A DNA stretch of 64,000 nucleotides, taken from positions 538,756 through 602,755 of the forward strand of contig NZ_LMMJ01000007.1 in the NCBI RefSeq assembly GCF_001422205.1, read 5' to 3'. A model generated the notes under the pieces. The model saw only the letters and a program-made list of their open reading frames with translations. It was not told where the DNA came from and did no database searches. This stretch comes from Curtobacterium sp. Leaf261 (GTDB lineage: Bacteria; Actinomycetota; Actinomycetes; Actinomycetales; Microbacteriaceae). The first letter of the stretch is position 1. Every line of letters begins with the position of its first letter. The position numbers were made by a program, and so were the translations under genes. Positions 8,680 through 16,376 of this stretch are shown one piece after another.

Positions 8680-9108
8680 ATGGCAGGAGACCGGGACGGC
8701 ACGGGTGCGGTCGCGTTCGAGCCCGGCGACTGGCCGACCGGACGGCTCCTCAGCACCGCGGCCCGGATCATCGAGCGCCGGTGGGACGAGCGGCTGCGGG
8801 ACATCGGGTTGACCCACGCGGCCGTCGTCGTGCTCCACCACCTGGCCACCGACGGACCGGCGAACCCCGACGCCCTCGCGAAGCAGGTGCGCGTCCAGCC
8901 GCAGACGATGTCGCGGACGCTCGACCGGATGGAGCGCGACGGGTTCGTCGAGCGACGCCAGGACGCCGACGACCGTCGACGGCGTGTGGTGACGATCACC
9001 GGGACCGGGCGCTCCGCCTGGGAGTCGGCGCACCGCCTCGAGCGCACCGTGGTGCCGGAGGACGACGCTCTCCGAGCCGCGCTGATCCGCATCGTCGACG
9101 CGCGATGA
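8680..9108 (+). CDS. MarR family transcriptional regulator
   Basis: A 142-residue winged-helix regulator. The recognition region QVRVQPQTMSRTLDRMERDGFVERRQDADDRRRR (about residues 66-100) has the helix-turn-helix and the beta-wing with the conserved D-x-R-x3 arginines of the MarR family. These dimeric proteins usually repress efflux or stress genes and release DNA on binding a phenolic ligand. No obvious target gene is adjacent. A 15-bp tandem repeat begins at its last codons and places further in-frame stop codons after the first. Confidence 0.88.
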   Translation: MAGDRDGTGAVAFEPGDWPTGRLLSTAARIIERRWDERLRDIGLTHAAVVVLHHLATDGPANPDALAKQVRVQPQTMSRTLDRMERDGFVERRQDADDRRRRVVTITGTGRSAWESAHRLERTVVPEDDALRAALIRIVDAR

Positions 9109-9158
9109 CCCGACGCGCGATGACCTGGCGCGCGATGACCTGGCGCGCGATGACCCGG
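9099..9158 (+). repeat. Four tandem copies of a 15-bp unit at the marR stop
   Basis: The unit CGCGCGATGACCTGG occurs at 9099-9113, 9114-9128, 9129-9143 and 9144-9158, with variation only in the last three bases. Each unit carries a TGA in the frame of the MarR protein, so the gene ends in a row of in-frame stops. The rest of the 133-base gap before the sigma factor gene holds no other feature. Confidence 0.85.
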
Positions 9159-9242
9159 TACGTGGCGCCACCGGTCGCGCCGACCCCGCTCGTGGCGACG
9201 GCACGAGGGATGCTCGGTTCAGGCGGGGTGGAGTAGGCAGGC

Positions 9243-9812
9243 ATGGTGTACGTGCAGCTCCGACGGATCGGCCTCGAGGACGCGGACGACGCGACCCTCG
9301 CGGAGCGTGCCGCAGACGGCGACGTCCGCGCGTTCGAGGTGTTGATCCGCCGGTACACCCCGCTGCTCCGTGCCGTCGCCCGACGGACCCTCGGATCCGG
9401 CAACGAGGTCGACGACGTCGTCCAGGACACCTTCATCACGGCGTGGGAACGGCTCGACTCGCTCGCGGACGCCACGAAGGTCAAGTCCTGGCTCACCCGG
9501 ATCGCGAGTCACCGGGGCATCGACCGCATCCGCGCACGGCGCATCCACGACGACGTCGACGACGTCGACCCCGCGGCGGACGACGGGACCACACCGGAGC
9601 GGATCGTCGAGGCCAGGTCCCGCGAGCACGCGGCGGACCTCGCGCTCGCCGAACTCCCCGAACCCCAGCGGCGCTGTTGGATGCTCAAGGAGGTCGTCGG
9701 CTTGTCCTACGACGAGATCGCCGACGAGCTCGACCTGCCGGTGTCGACGGTGCGTGGGCTGCTCTCACGCGCCCGGAAGAACATGATCAGGCAGATGGAG
9801 GATTGGCGATGA
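9243..9812 (+). CDS. ECF-family RNA polymerase sigma factor (sigma-70 family)
   Basis: A 189-residue extracytoplasmic-function sigma factor. Region 2 spans roughly residues 20-90, with VLIRRYTPLLRAVARR, DVVQDTFITAWERL and SWLTRIASHRGIDRIRARR for core binding and -10 recognition. Region 4 spans about 130-185, with LPEPQRRCWMLKEVVGLSYDEIADELDLPVSTVRGLLSRAR forming the -35-binding helix-turn-helix. Its stop overlaps the ATG of the Asp23-like gene in an ATGA, the usual arrangement for a sigma factor and its regulator. Confidence 0.92.
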   Translation: MVYVQLRRIGLEDADDATLAERAADGDVRAFEVLIRRYTPLLRAVARRTLGSGNEVDDVVQDTFITAWERLDSLADATKVKSWLTRIASHRGIDRIRARRIHDDVDDVDPAADDGTTPERIVEARSREHAADLALAELPEPQRRCWMLKEVVGLSYDEIADELDLPVSTVRGLLSRARKNMIRQMEDWR

Positions 9813-10621
9813 ACCCGATCTCGCCGAGCGACTCGGACCGCCCAGACGTCCAGCGGCCGGACGCCATGCGCCCGGACGGCCAGCGTGCGGACGGCCAGCG
9901 TGCGGACGCCGCCCGCGCGGTCGTCGTCGAGCCGGACGACGGTCTCCTGCTCGAGGACGACCTCGACCCGGCGCTCCTCGACGGGCACACGGTCGACGAG
10001 CTCACCGACTACCTGGACGCCGGGATGCTCCCGGCCGACCCGAGCATCGACGACTCCCCCGTCTGCCAGAACGCACTCGCCGCCATCGCACGCGTCCGGG
10101 CGGCCTCGCGCGGCTCGCTCGACGCCGCCGCGCTCGACGAGGCGCCGGCGGACGACAGCTGGGTGGGACGGATCCTCTCGAACATCTCGATGGAGGCCCG
10201 GGCCGGCCGGGACATCCCGTTCCGGTCGACGGCTCCGACCCAGCACGGCGTCATCACCGAGGGCACCGTCCGGTCGCTCCTGCGCCGGGCGGGCGACACG
10301 GTCGACGGTCTGCTCATCGGCAGGTGTGCCCTCGAGGGTGACGTGACCGTGGTCGGCGAACCCATCCGGGTGCGGATCACCGCGAGCGTCCTCTGGGGCA
10401 ACCCGATCCACGAGGCCGTCGACCGCCTCCGGACCGCCGTGACGCACGAACTGCTCGAGCACACCGAACTCGTCGTCGAGGCGATCGACGTCGAGATCCG
10501 CGACGTGCTGCTCGATCGGGCGCCGGTCGCGCCGGAGATCAGCGCGACAGAGCAGGGCGGCACGGTCGAGCAGATCGAACCCCCGGACCAGACCGGACCG
10601 ACGAACGCGGAGGACGCATGA
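9809..10621 (+). CDS. Asp23/Gls24 family envelope stress protein with N-terminal anti-sigma-like region
   Basis: A 270-residue soluble protein translationally coupled to the ECF sigma factor. Residues 5-35 are a degenerate five-residue repeat (RPDxQ/RADGQ). Residues about 58-135 contain VDELTDYLDAGMLPAD, reminiscent of the N-terminal helix of ECF anti-sigma factors, but no zinc-binding HxxxCxxC is present. Residues about 147-240 (HGVITEGTVRSLLRRAGDTVDG onwards) form the Asp23/Gls24 domain found in cell-envelope alkaline stress proteins. I infer, without proof, that it modulates the sigma factor. ATG at 9809 is fixed by the overlap. Confidence 0.75.
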   Translation: MNPISPSDSDRPDVQRPDAMRPDGQRADGQRADAARAVVVEPDDGLLLEDDLDPALLDGHTVDELTDYLDAGMLPADPSIDDSPVCQNALAAIARVRAASRGSLDAAALDEAPADDSWVGRILSNISMEARAGRDIPFRSTAPTQHGVITEGTVRSLLRRAGDTVDGLLIGRCALEGDVTVVGEPIRVRITASVLWGNPIHEAVDRLRTAVTHELLEHTELVVEAIDVEIRDVLLDRAPVAPEISATEQGGTVEQIEPPDQTGPTNAEDA

Positions 10622-10935
10622 GCGACCAGTCACTCGCATCGGAGCTCGAGAAGATCATCGCCGGTGTGCCCGGGGTCGGTCGCCTGTACGGCTCGGCCCC
10701 GGCGATCGGCGAGGCCGCGTCGATGGCCCGCGAACTTGTGACGACGGGCGGTGTCTCACTGCCGCCGAGGATCCGGGTGGCGGACGACGACGTCGTGTCG
10801 GTGTCCATCGCGACGGAACACGGTCGACCCGCGCCCGAGGTGGCCCGCGCCGTGCACGACGCCATCGAGGCGTTCATGACGGATCGAGGACTGCCCCTGA
10901 CGCGGGTCGACGTCCGGATCGCGCACATCGGCTGA
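10618..10935 (+). CDS. Small Asp23-operon protein of unknown function
   Basis: A 105-residue protein whose ATG overlaps the stop of the Asp23-like gene in an ATGA. It has an alpha-beta pattern (IPGVGRLYGSAPAIGE-like N-terminus, then VVSVSIATEHGRPAPEVARAVHDAIEAFM and VDVRIAHIG) that resembles a shortened Asp23/Gls24 module. No catalytic motif or membrane segment is visible. It completes a three-gene sigma operon and is probably a partner of the upstream Asp23 protein. Confidence 0.7.
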   Translation: MSDQSLASELEKIIAGVPGVGRLYGSAPAIGEAASMARELVTTGGVSLPPRIRVADDDVVSVSIATEHGRPAPEVARAVHDAIEAFMTDRGLPLTRVDVRIAHIG

Positions 10936-11013
10936 GCCGACAGCAGTGCTGGCTCCGCCGACCGCGGCACTGGCTGCGCCAACACCCACGTCGGCGCAGG
11001 ACGCGCCGGGAGG

Positions 11014-11220
11014 TCAGTGTGTGCGCTTGGCGATCGCCTTCTGGGCCTTCTTCTTCAGCTTCGCGCGCTGCTTGCGGGCCTTCGGGTCCTTCCAGAGGCG
11101 CTCCGCCTGCTGACGAGCCGACTCCCCCTTGTGGTTCTTGATGACCGGGCGGTTCGAGCGGGTGCCGAGGACGAAGGCGATGAAGCCGACGATGGCGATG
11201 AGGACGACGCGGTTGCGCAT
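11014..11220 (-). CDS. Small membrane-anchored basic protein, function unknown
   Basis: A 68-residue protein with one N-terminal transmembrane helix (VVLIAIVGFIAFVLGTR) followed by a strongly basic tail rich in Lys, Arg and Gln. It resembles the short 'membrane anchor plus Lys/Arg tail' proteins common in Microbacteriaceae, for which no function is known. ATG at 11220 is the start nearest the helix. The gene is divergent from the DUF3817 gene, 136 bases away. Confidence 0.7.
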   Translation of the reverse strand: MRNRVVLIAIVGFIAFVLGTRSNRPVIKNHKGESARQQAERLWKDPKARKQRAKLKKKAQKAIAKRTH

Positions 11221-11356
11221 GGATGCCTGCTTTCGTGTTGGTGTTCCCTCTGGAGACGGTATCCGTCGTTCGATCGTCACGTCCGGACTCTCCACAGGGG
11301 AGACTCGGGCGCGGTCCGCCATCATCGATGGCGCACCGACCATCGAGAGGACCCCG

Positions 11357-11815
11357 ATGACCCCGCGCTCCCTGTTCCGCGCCGCCGCCGTGGCCGAGGC
11401 CGTCACCTGGACGCTCCTCATCGCCGGGATGATCCTGAAGTACGGACTCGATGCCGGAGACCTCGGCGTGCGGCTCGGCGGGGGTCTGCACGGCTTCGTG
11501 TTCCTCGCCTACCTGGTGCTGACGACGGTCGTCGGCGTCAACCAACGCTGGTCCTTCCGACAGGTCCTGCTCGGCTGGGTGAGCGCGATCGTGCCCTACG
11601 CGACGATCCCGTTCGAGGTCGTCGTCGCTCGCCGCGGTGACCTCGACGGGCCGTGGCGCCGTTCCGCTGGCGGCACCGGGCGCTCCGGACCCCTCGAGCG
11701 CCTGCTGTTCACCGTCGTCGCGCACCCGGTCGTGGCCGTCGTGGTCGGCGTCGTCCTCGTGGTCGTCGTCTTCGGAGCGCTGCTGCTGATCGGGCCGCCC
11801 GTCCCGCGGACCTGA
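11357..11815 (+). CDS. DUF3817 family membrane protein
   Basis: A 152-residue protein with about four hydrophobic segments. AEAVTWTLLIAGMILKYG at the start and HGFVFLAYLVLTTVVG in the middle are typical of DUF3817, a family of unknown function common in Actinobacteria. ATG at 11357 is preceded by GAGAGGA. A hydrophilic loop at about residues 95-115 precedes the last helix. Confidence 0.82.
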   Translation: MTPRSLFRAAAVAEAVTWTLLIAGMILKYGLDAGDLGVRLGGGLHGFVFLAYLVLTTVVGVNQRWSFRQVLLGWVSAIVPYATIPFEVVVARRGDLDGPWRRSAGGTGRSGPLERLLFTVVAHPVVAVVVGVVLVVVVFGALLLIGPPVPRT

Positions 11816-11834
11816 CGACCAGCGGCGGACGGGC

Positions 11835-12557
11835 TCAGGCGGTCGGTCCGATGTCCCACAGCGGCGGGATGTACGACTGTCGCCACCCCTCGCGCAGCCG
11901 CGACACGGCACGGTCGAACGACGCGACGAGGTCGAGCCCCGGCCGCACCATGTACTGCAGCTGCAACCCCTCGTAGATCGCCACGAGCTGCTCCGCTCCA
12001 CTCGCCGGCACCATCGTCGACGGCTCGCGGCCGAGTGCGACGTCGTGGGCGAGGTTCGCCTCCACGAGCCGGTAGAAGTCGGTCCAGCGGCTCGTCAGCA
12101 TCGGGGCGATGGGCTCGTCCGGTGTCGCCGCGATGTTCGACATCGCCATCAGGAACCGGGTGAGCGCCGGGTCCAGGGCGGTCGCCTCGGCGATCCCCCG
12201 CAGGAACCGGACGGTCCCGTGCGAGGCGAGCAGCGGGGTGATCGGGATCATCCGTGCGAGGTTCCACCGGTCGAGGGTGGCGAGCACGAGACCGTCCCAG
12301 TTCGGGAAGTGCGCGCGGACCTCGGCGACGGGCACCTCGGCGCGGGCGGCGACGTCGACGATCGTCACGCGGTGGAAGGGCATCTCGCGGAACGTCGTGA
12401 TGGCCGCCGCGATCACGGCACCGCGGTCGATGACGGGAGCGTCGACGGCGATGACCGGAGCGCCGACGGCGATGACGGGAGCGTCGACGGCCGAGGCGGG
12501 TCCACGATGGGCGCGGTCGCCGATGGTCGGCACCGGCGAGGACTGCAGATCGGTCAC
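11835..12557 (-). CDS. TetR family transcriptional regulator
   Basis: A 240-residue regulator. The DNA-binding domain runs from GAVIAAAITTFREMPFHRVTIVDVAARAEVPVAEVRAHFPNWDGLV, at about residues 35-80, with the TetR-typical FxxxxxxxxTIxDIAxxA helix-turn-helix. The C-terminal ligand domain is Leu/Ala-rich. Three copies of a seven-residue repeat VDAPVIA precede the DNA-binding domain. GTG at 12557 has a GGATGGAG ribosome binding site; an ATG at 12611 in the same frame is an alternative. It lies downstream of the lrp-like gene on the same strand. Confidence 0.85.
   Translation of the reverse strand: MTDLQSSPVPTIGDRAHRGPASAVDAPVIAVGAPVIAVDAPVIDRGAVIAAAITTFREMPFHRVTIVDVAARAEVPVAEVRAHFPNWDGLVLATLDRWNLARMIPITPLLASHGTVRFLRGIAEATALDPALTRFLMAMSNIAATPDEPIAPMLTSRWTDFYRLVEANLAHDVALGREPSTMVPASGAEQLVAIYEGLQLQYMVRPGLDLVASFDRAVSRLREGWRQSYIPPLWDIGPTA
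12429..12491 (-). repeat. Three tandem 21-bp repeats inside the TetR N-terminus
   Basis: Units 12429-12449, 12450-12470 and 12471-12491 differ at only two positions. They encode three copies of VDAPVIA/VGAPVIA just before the DNA-binding domain. The unit length is a multiple of three, so copy-number change would keep the frame. Confidence 0.85.
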
Positions 12558-12615
12558 CGCTCCATCCAACCGAGTCGCCCCGGATCCCACGACCGCCAGT
12601 CCGAGGGACATGCGC

Positions 12616-13137
12616 CTATCGGCCAGGCCCTCGCGCCGCCCCCGCGGAGGCCGACTCCTGCCCGCCGGCGAGCCGCTCCAGCAGCGCCGACGTCCGGTGC
12701 GGCATCGTCCGCTCGAGCGAGATCGCCGTGTCCGAGCGCACGACACCGGGGATCGCCACGATCGCCCGCGTCAGCCGGTGCAGGTCCTCGGTGTCCTTCG
12801 CGACGACCCGGACGAGCAGGTCGGCACGCCCGGTGGTCGAGTGCACCTCCACCACCTCGGGGATGGCGGTGAGGCCGGCGATCGACCCCGAGTCGGAGTC
12901 CTGGTCGATCTCGAGCGACACGAACGCCACCAGGTCGTAGCCCATCGCGGCGAGCGCCAGGCGGTCGCTGTGCCCGGACAGTGCTCCCTCGCGGGCGAGC
13001 CGCAGCAGCCGCGCGTGCACGGTGTTCCGCGAGACCCCGAGGGTCCTGGCGAGTGCCAGCGTCGTCGCGTCCGGCTCGTCGTCGAGCGCGAGGACGATCC
13101 GAGCATCCAGTGCATCGATCCGGTACATAGTTGTCAT
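12616..13137 (-). CDS. Lrp/AsnC family transcriptional regulator
   Basis: A 173-residue feast/famine regulator. The N-terminal helix-turn-helix lies in IDALDARIVLALDDEPDATTLALARTLGVSRNTVHARLLRLAREGAL, and the C-terminal RAM ligand-binding domain in IPEVVEVHSTTGRADLLVRVVAKDTEDLHRL. The last 20 residues are an Ala/Gly/Ser tail. The start at 13137 gives MTTMYRID; ATG at 13128 is an alternative. It is divergent from the YitT-type gene with 91 bases between, so control of that gene is the most natural guess. Confidence 0.88.
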   Translation of the reverse strand: MTTMYRIDALDARIVLALDDEPDATTLALARTLGVSRNTVHARLLRLAREGALSGHSDRLALAAMGYDLVAFVSLEIDQDSDSGSIAGLTAIPEVVEVHSTTGRADLLVRVVAKDTEDLHRLTRAIVAIPGVVRSDTAISLERTMPHRTSALLERLAGGQESASAGAARGPGR

Positions 13138-13228
13138 TCTGCCAAGTCGTGTCGATTCCGACGCCATGCTCTGCACACCCACGACCGACCCAGTTGTCCA
13201 CATCGCTCGGATCCGCCACGCTGCCGCC

Positions 13229-13891
13229 ATGACCATCGACTCCGGCACGCTCGATCGCGGCGGCGACACCCCGGCCACGGCCGCACCCACGACGGTGGTC
13301 CGGACGCACTCGTGGCTCGACGACGTGACCGGCCTCGCGACCGGCGTGTTCGTCGCCTCCTTCGGACTGCACCTCCTCGCGGCGGGCGGGGTCGTCACGG
13401 GCGGCACGGCCGGTCTGTCGCTGCTGCTCAGCTACGCGACGCACGTGCCGTTCGGGGTCGTGTTCCTGGTGGTCAACACACCCTTCTTCGTGCTGGCGGC
13501 GTTCCGGAAGGGCTGGTCGTTCACGATCCGCACGGCGATCTGCGTCGCCGCGGTCTCCGGCATGTCGACCCTGCAGGGCGTCTGGATGCCGGACCTCGCG
13601 CTCTCCCCGGTGTTCGCCGCCGGTGCCGGGAGTCTCCTCGCCGGGATCGGTCTGCTCATCCTCTTCCGTCACCGCGCGAGCCTCGGCGGGTTCAACATCG
13701 TGGCACTGCTCGTCCAGGAGCGCACCGGGATCCGGGCGGGTGCGGTGCAGATGGCCCTCGACGTCGTGGTCGTCGCGGCGTCGCTCGCCGTGGTGTCGCC
13801 GTTCGCGGTGCTCGTCTCCGCAGGCGGTGCCGTGCTCCTGAACCTCGTCCTGGTGATCAACCACCGCCCGGACCGGTACGTCGGCGCCTGA
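13229..13891 (+). CDS. YitT family (DUF161) membrane protein
   Basis: A 220-residue membrane protein with about five or six hydrophobic segments and the YitT-type glycine-rich motif GGVVTGGTAGLSLLLSYATHVPFG. The final HRASLGGFNIVALLVQERTGIRAG is also typical. Members are suspected exporters or carriers, but no substrate is established. The divergent Lrp regulator suggests an amino-acid-linked substrate. It is followed by a perfect 48-bp palindrome. Confidence 0.83.
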   Translation: MTIDSGTLDRGGDTPATAAPTTVVRTHSWLDDVTGLATGVFVASFGLHLLAAGGVVTGGTAGLSLLLSYATHVPFGVVFLVVNTPFFVLAAFRKGWSFTIRTAICVAAVSGMSTLQGVWMPDLALSPVFAAGAGSLLAGIGLLILFRHRASLGGFNIVALLVQERTGIRAGAVQMALDVVVVAASLAVVSPFAVLVSAGGAVLLNLVLVINHRPDRYVGA

Positions 13892-13913
13892 CCGCAGGCG
13901 CGGCCGCGACACG

Positions 13914-13961
13914 GACGGACTGGAGGGACGGTGCCAGCTGGCACCGTCCCTCCAGTCCGTC
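13914..13961. repeat. Perfect 48-bp palindrome of the GGAGG family
   Basis: The two 24-base arms, 13914-13937 and 13938-13961, are exact reverse complements with no spacer; the centre reads GTGCCAGCTGGCAC. It lies 22 bases after the YitT stop and 34 bases before the stop of the convergent dehydrogenase gene, so it may terminate transcription from both sides. No U-run is present. Confidence 0.9.
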
Positions 13962-13995
13962 ACGGCGTCACCCGAGGAACGGGTGCCGCGCGCGC

Positions 13996-15060
13996 TCAGG
14001 CGTTGCTGAGCGCTCCTGCGGAGCGGTCCGCGCGGAGGACGTCCGCCGTGCGGCGTCCCTTCGCCGACTCGTAGGCGGCGAGGATGATGCCGAGGACCTC
14101 GATGCCGTCCTCGTGCGTGTTGATCGGCCGGGTCCCCGCCGCGATCGAGGTCGCGAAGTGCGCGATCTCCTCGGCGAACTGGTCCACCTCGTCGAACCGC
14201 TGCTCGACCGTGTCCTCCCCGCGCAGCCGGTGCCAGAGCGTCGTGCCGTCGCTCCACAGCGATCCGAGCTCGCCGACGACCGAGAACCGCTCGGTGTTCG
14301 CACTGGGCTCGTAGGCCCAGCTCGTCACGATGCTCCCGAGGACGCCGTTGTCGAACCGGACGAGCACCTGCGCGGAGTCCTCACCCTCCATGAACGACAG
14401 GCGGTGGTTCGCGAGCATCGCGGTGGCCTCGAGGGGTGACGCGCCCGCGAGGTGCATGAGCAGGTACGTCGGGTGGTACCCGGTGTCGATCAGCTCACCG
14501 CCGCCGCTCGTCTTGGCGTCCGCGCGCCAGCCCATGTTCTCCGGCGTGAAGTCGTTGTGGAAGCTGTCGGTGGTCCTGACCTCGTAGACGGTGCCGAGCA
14601 CGCCGTCGTCGATGAGCGCCTTCGCGCGGGCGACGGCCGGCAGGAAGAGCTGGTTGTGTGCGCACATCACGGTGACACCGGTCTCCGCGACCACGGCGGC
14701 GATCTCGGCGGCCTCGACGGCGGACAGGCAGAGCGGCTTCTCGCAGAGCACGTGCTTGCCGGCACGCGCCGCGGCGACGATCGCATCCCGGTGCAGGTGG
14801 TGCGGGAGGCAGATGTCGACGGCGTCGATGTCCGCCTCGGCGAGCATGGTGCGGTAGTCGGCGTACACGGTCGCTCCGGTGGCCGAGGCGCGTGTCTCGG
14901 CGCTCTCGGCGACGGGGTCCGCGACGGCGGCGAGCGTGACGACGTCGGTGTTCGCGAGGTACCCCTCGACGTGGGCGCCCGCGATGCCGCCGGCGCCGAT
15001 GAGCCCGACGCGGACGGGTCGGGTGGGCCTGGTGGCGCTGGAGCGGGTGGTGCTGGACAT
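13996..15060 (-). CDS. Gfo/Idh/MocA family oxidoreductase
   Basis: A 354-residue NAD(P)-dependent sugar or inositol dehydrogenase. The Rossmann motif VGLIGAGGIAGAHVEGY is at about residues 18-34, and the family signature EKPLCLSAVEAAEI carries the conserved Lys of the EKP motif at about residue 108. DTGYHPTYLL contains the likely catalytic His region. The substrate is unknown. It lies 54 bases downstream of a second family member on the same strand, and a LacI-type operator precedes the pair. Confidence 0.87.
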   Translation of the reverse strand: MSSTTRSSATRPTRPVRVGLIGAGGIAGAHVEGYLANTDVVTLAAVADPVAESAETRASATGATVYADYRTMLAEADIDAVDICLPHHLHRDAIVAAARAGKHVLCEKPLCLSAVEAAEIAAVVAETGVTVMCAHNQLFLPAVARAKALIDDGVLGTVYEVRTTDSFHNDFTPENMGWRADAKTSGGGELIDTGYHPTYLLMHLAGASPLEATAMLANHRLSFMEGEDSAQVLVRFDNGVLGSIVTSWAYEPSANTERFSVVGELGSLWSDGTTLWHRLRGEDTVEQRFDEVDQFAEEIAHFATSIAAGTRPINTHEDGIEVLGIILAAYESAKGRRTADVLRADRSAGALSNA

Positions 15061-15114
15061 GGTGGTGGTCCTGTTCTGGTGCGGGTCGATCGAGGTGTGG
15101 GTCGCGCGGCCGGG

Positions 15115-16104
15115 TCAGCGACGCGCGACGAGGTCGCTCGCGGCGGCCTCGTTCGCGCGGACGACGAACCGGGTGAGGTCGATCGCCCTGCGGGTGTTCT
15201 CGTCGTCGCGGGTGCCAGCGCGGACGTGCTCGACCCAGGTGGCGAACGGCGTCGTGGCATCGTCGCCGAGCGGCACCGGCGTCCAGCGGTCCGGGTCGTG
15301 GTGCGGGCCCATCGCCATCAGGTCGTCCGTACCGAGGCCCCAGAGCAGTGCGCCCTCGGTGCCCCGGATCTCCCAGGCGGTCGCACCGGGGGTCGTCACG
15401 AAGCCGGCCTCCGCGACGCCGATCGCACCGTCCGGCCACGACGCGGTGACGACGGAGTTGTCCTCGACCGCCCGTCCCGTCACGTGCGTGTACGTCGCCG
15501 TGACGCGTTCCGGATCCGGGCCGAGGAACAGCTGGCAGAGGTAGGCCGGGTGGCAGCCGAGGTCGGTGAACGCGCCGCCGATCGCCGCCCCGGGGTCCGC
15601 GAACCGCTCGGGCAGCCAGTCGGCGAGCCAGCCGTCGTGCGCCATCCGGAACCGGGCGTACGTGATGCGGCCGAGCCGTCCCTCCCGGACCTCGCGGAGT
15701 GCTGCCAGGGTGACGGCCTCCGTGAGCCGCGGGAGCGAGACGACCAGTGCGACACCGCGCTCGCGGGCCCGACGGACGAGGTCCTCGCTCTCGTCGACGG
15801 TCGGGGCGAGGAGCTTCTCGCTGAAGACGTGCTTGCCCGCGGCGATGGCCCGGCCGATGACGTCGACGTGCTCGTTCGTGGCCGTGGTCACGACGACGGC
15901 GTCCAGGTCGTCCCTGGCGAGCAGTTCGTCGAGGTCCGGGGCGAACGGGACCCCGAGGTCGCGCGCGGCGTCCGAACCCCTGGCCTGGTCCGGATCCCAC
16001 ACGGCGGTGAGGGTGGTGTCCGGGTGGTCCTGCGCGTCCGAGGCGTACCCGCCGGCGTGGACGTGCCAGAACCCGAGGACCGCGATCGACAGTGGTCGGT
16101 GCAT
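15115..16104 (-). CDS. Gfo/Idh/MocA family oxidoreductase (second paralogue)
   Basis: A 329-residue member of the same family. The N-terminus IAVLGFWHVHAGGYASDAQ replaces the usual GxGxxG with a GFWHVH motif, which is common in a subset of MocA-like proteins. The EKP motif is present as SEKLLAPTVDESEDLV. LGCHPAYL matches the catalytic region of the partner. ATG at 16104 is preferred over 16161 because it starts directly before the first beta strand and follows GAAGG. It is first in a two-gene unit that probably handles one carbohydrate or cyclitol. Confidence 0.84.
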   Translation of the reverse strand: MHRPLSIAVLGFWHVHAGGYASDAQDHPDTTLTAVWDPDQARGSDAARDLGVPFAPDLDELLARDDLDAVVVTTATNEHVDVIGRAIAAGKHVFSEKLLAPTVDESEDLVRRARERGVALVVSLPRLTEAVTLAALREVREGRLGRITYARFRMAHDGWLADWLPERFADPGAAIGGAFTDLGCHPAYLCQLFLGPDPERVTATYTHVTGRAVEDNSVVTASWPDGAIGVAEAGFVTTPGATAWEIRGTEGALLWGLGTDDLMAMGPHHDPDRWTPVPLGDDATTPFATWVEHVRAGTRDDENTRRAIDLTRFVVRANEAAASDLVARR

Positions 16105-16185
16105 GTGTGGAGCCTTCGTTGCTCGGGTCGCCGGGATCGTCGTTGTCCCGGACGGCGTCAACGGTAGTCAGGTCGCAGGGGTCGT

Positions 16186-16198
16186 TGAAACGTTTTCA
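16186..16198. promoter_or_regulatory. Probable LacI-family operator upstream of the dehydrogenase pair
   Basis: TGAAACGTTTTCA, with the perfect core AAACGTTT, resembles LacI/GalR-family operators (consensus-like TGAAACGTTTCA). It lies 82 bases upstream of the first dehydrogenase start. No LacI gene is in the window. Confidence 0.6.
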
Positions 16199-16258
16199 TC
16201 GGATGCCGGTTGGTGCCCGATCGGGCGCGTTCCAGGCGTAGGATCCGCACAGCGGAGC

Positions 16259-16283
16259 CGCCGGACGGGAGGCACGGTCCGGC
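16259..16283. repeat. Half copy of the GGAGG repeat family
   Basis: GGACGGGAGGCACGG matches one arm of the family, with no recognisable second arm. It sits in the gap between the dehydrogenase promoter and the RraB-like gene. A TAGGAT motif is nearby at 16239-16244, but no start codon follows it. Confidence 0.45.
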
Positions 16284-16376
16284 CCCGCCACGACTGCCCG
16301 GCCCGGTGGGTGGTCGCGTCTCGCGGTCGCGTGTCGACGCCCCGGGGTGGTGCGCCGACCCGCCGTCGCGTCGGTG

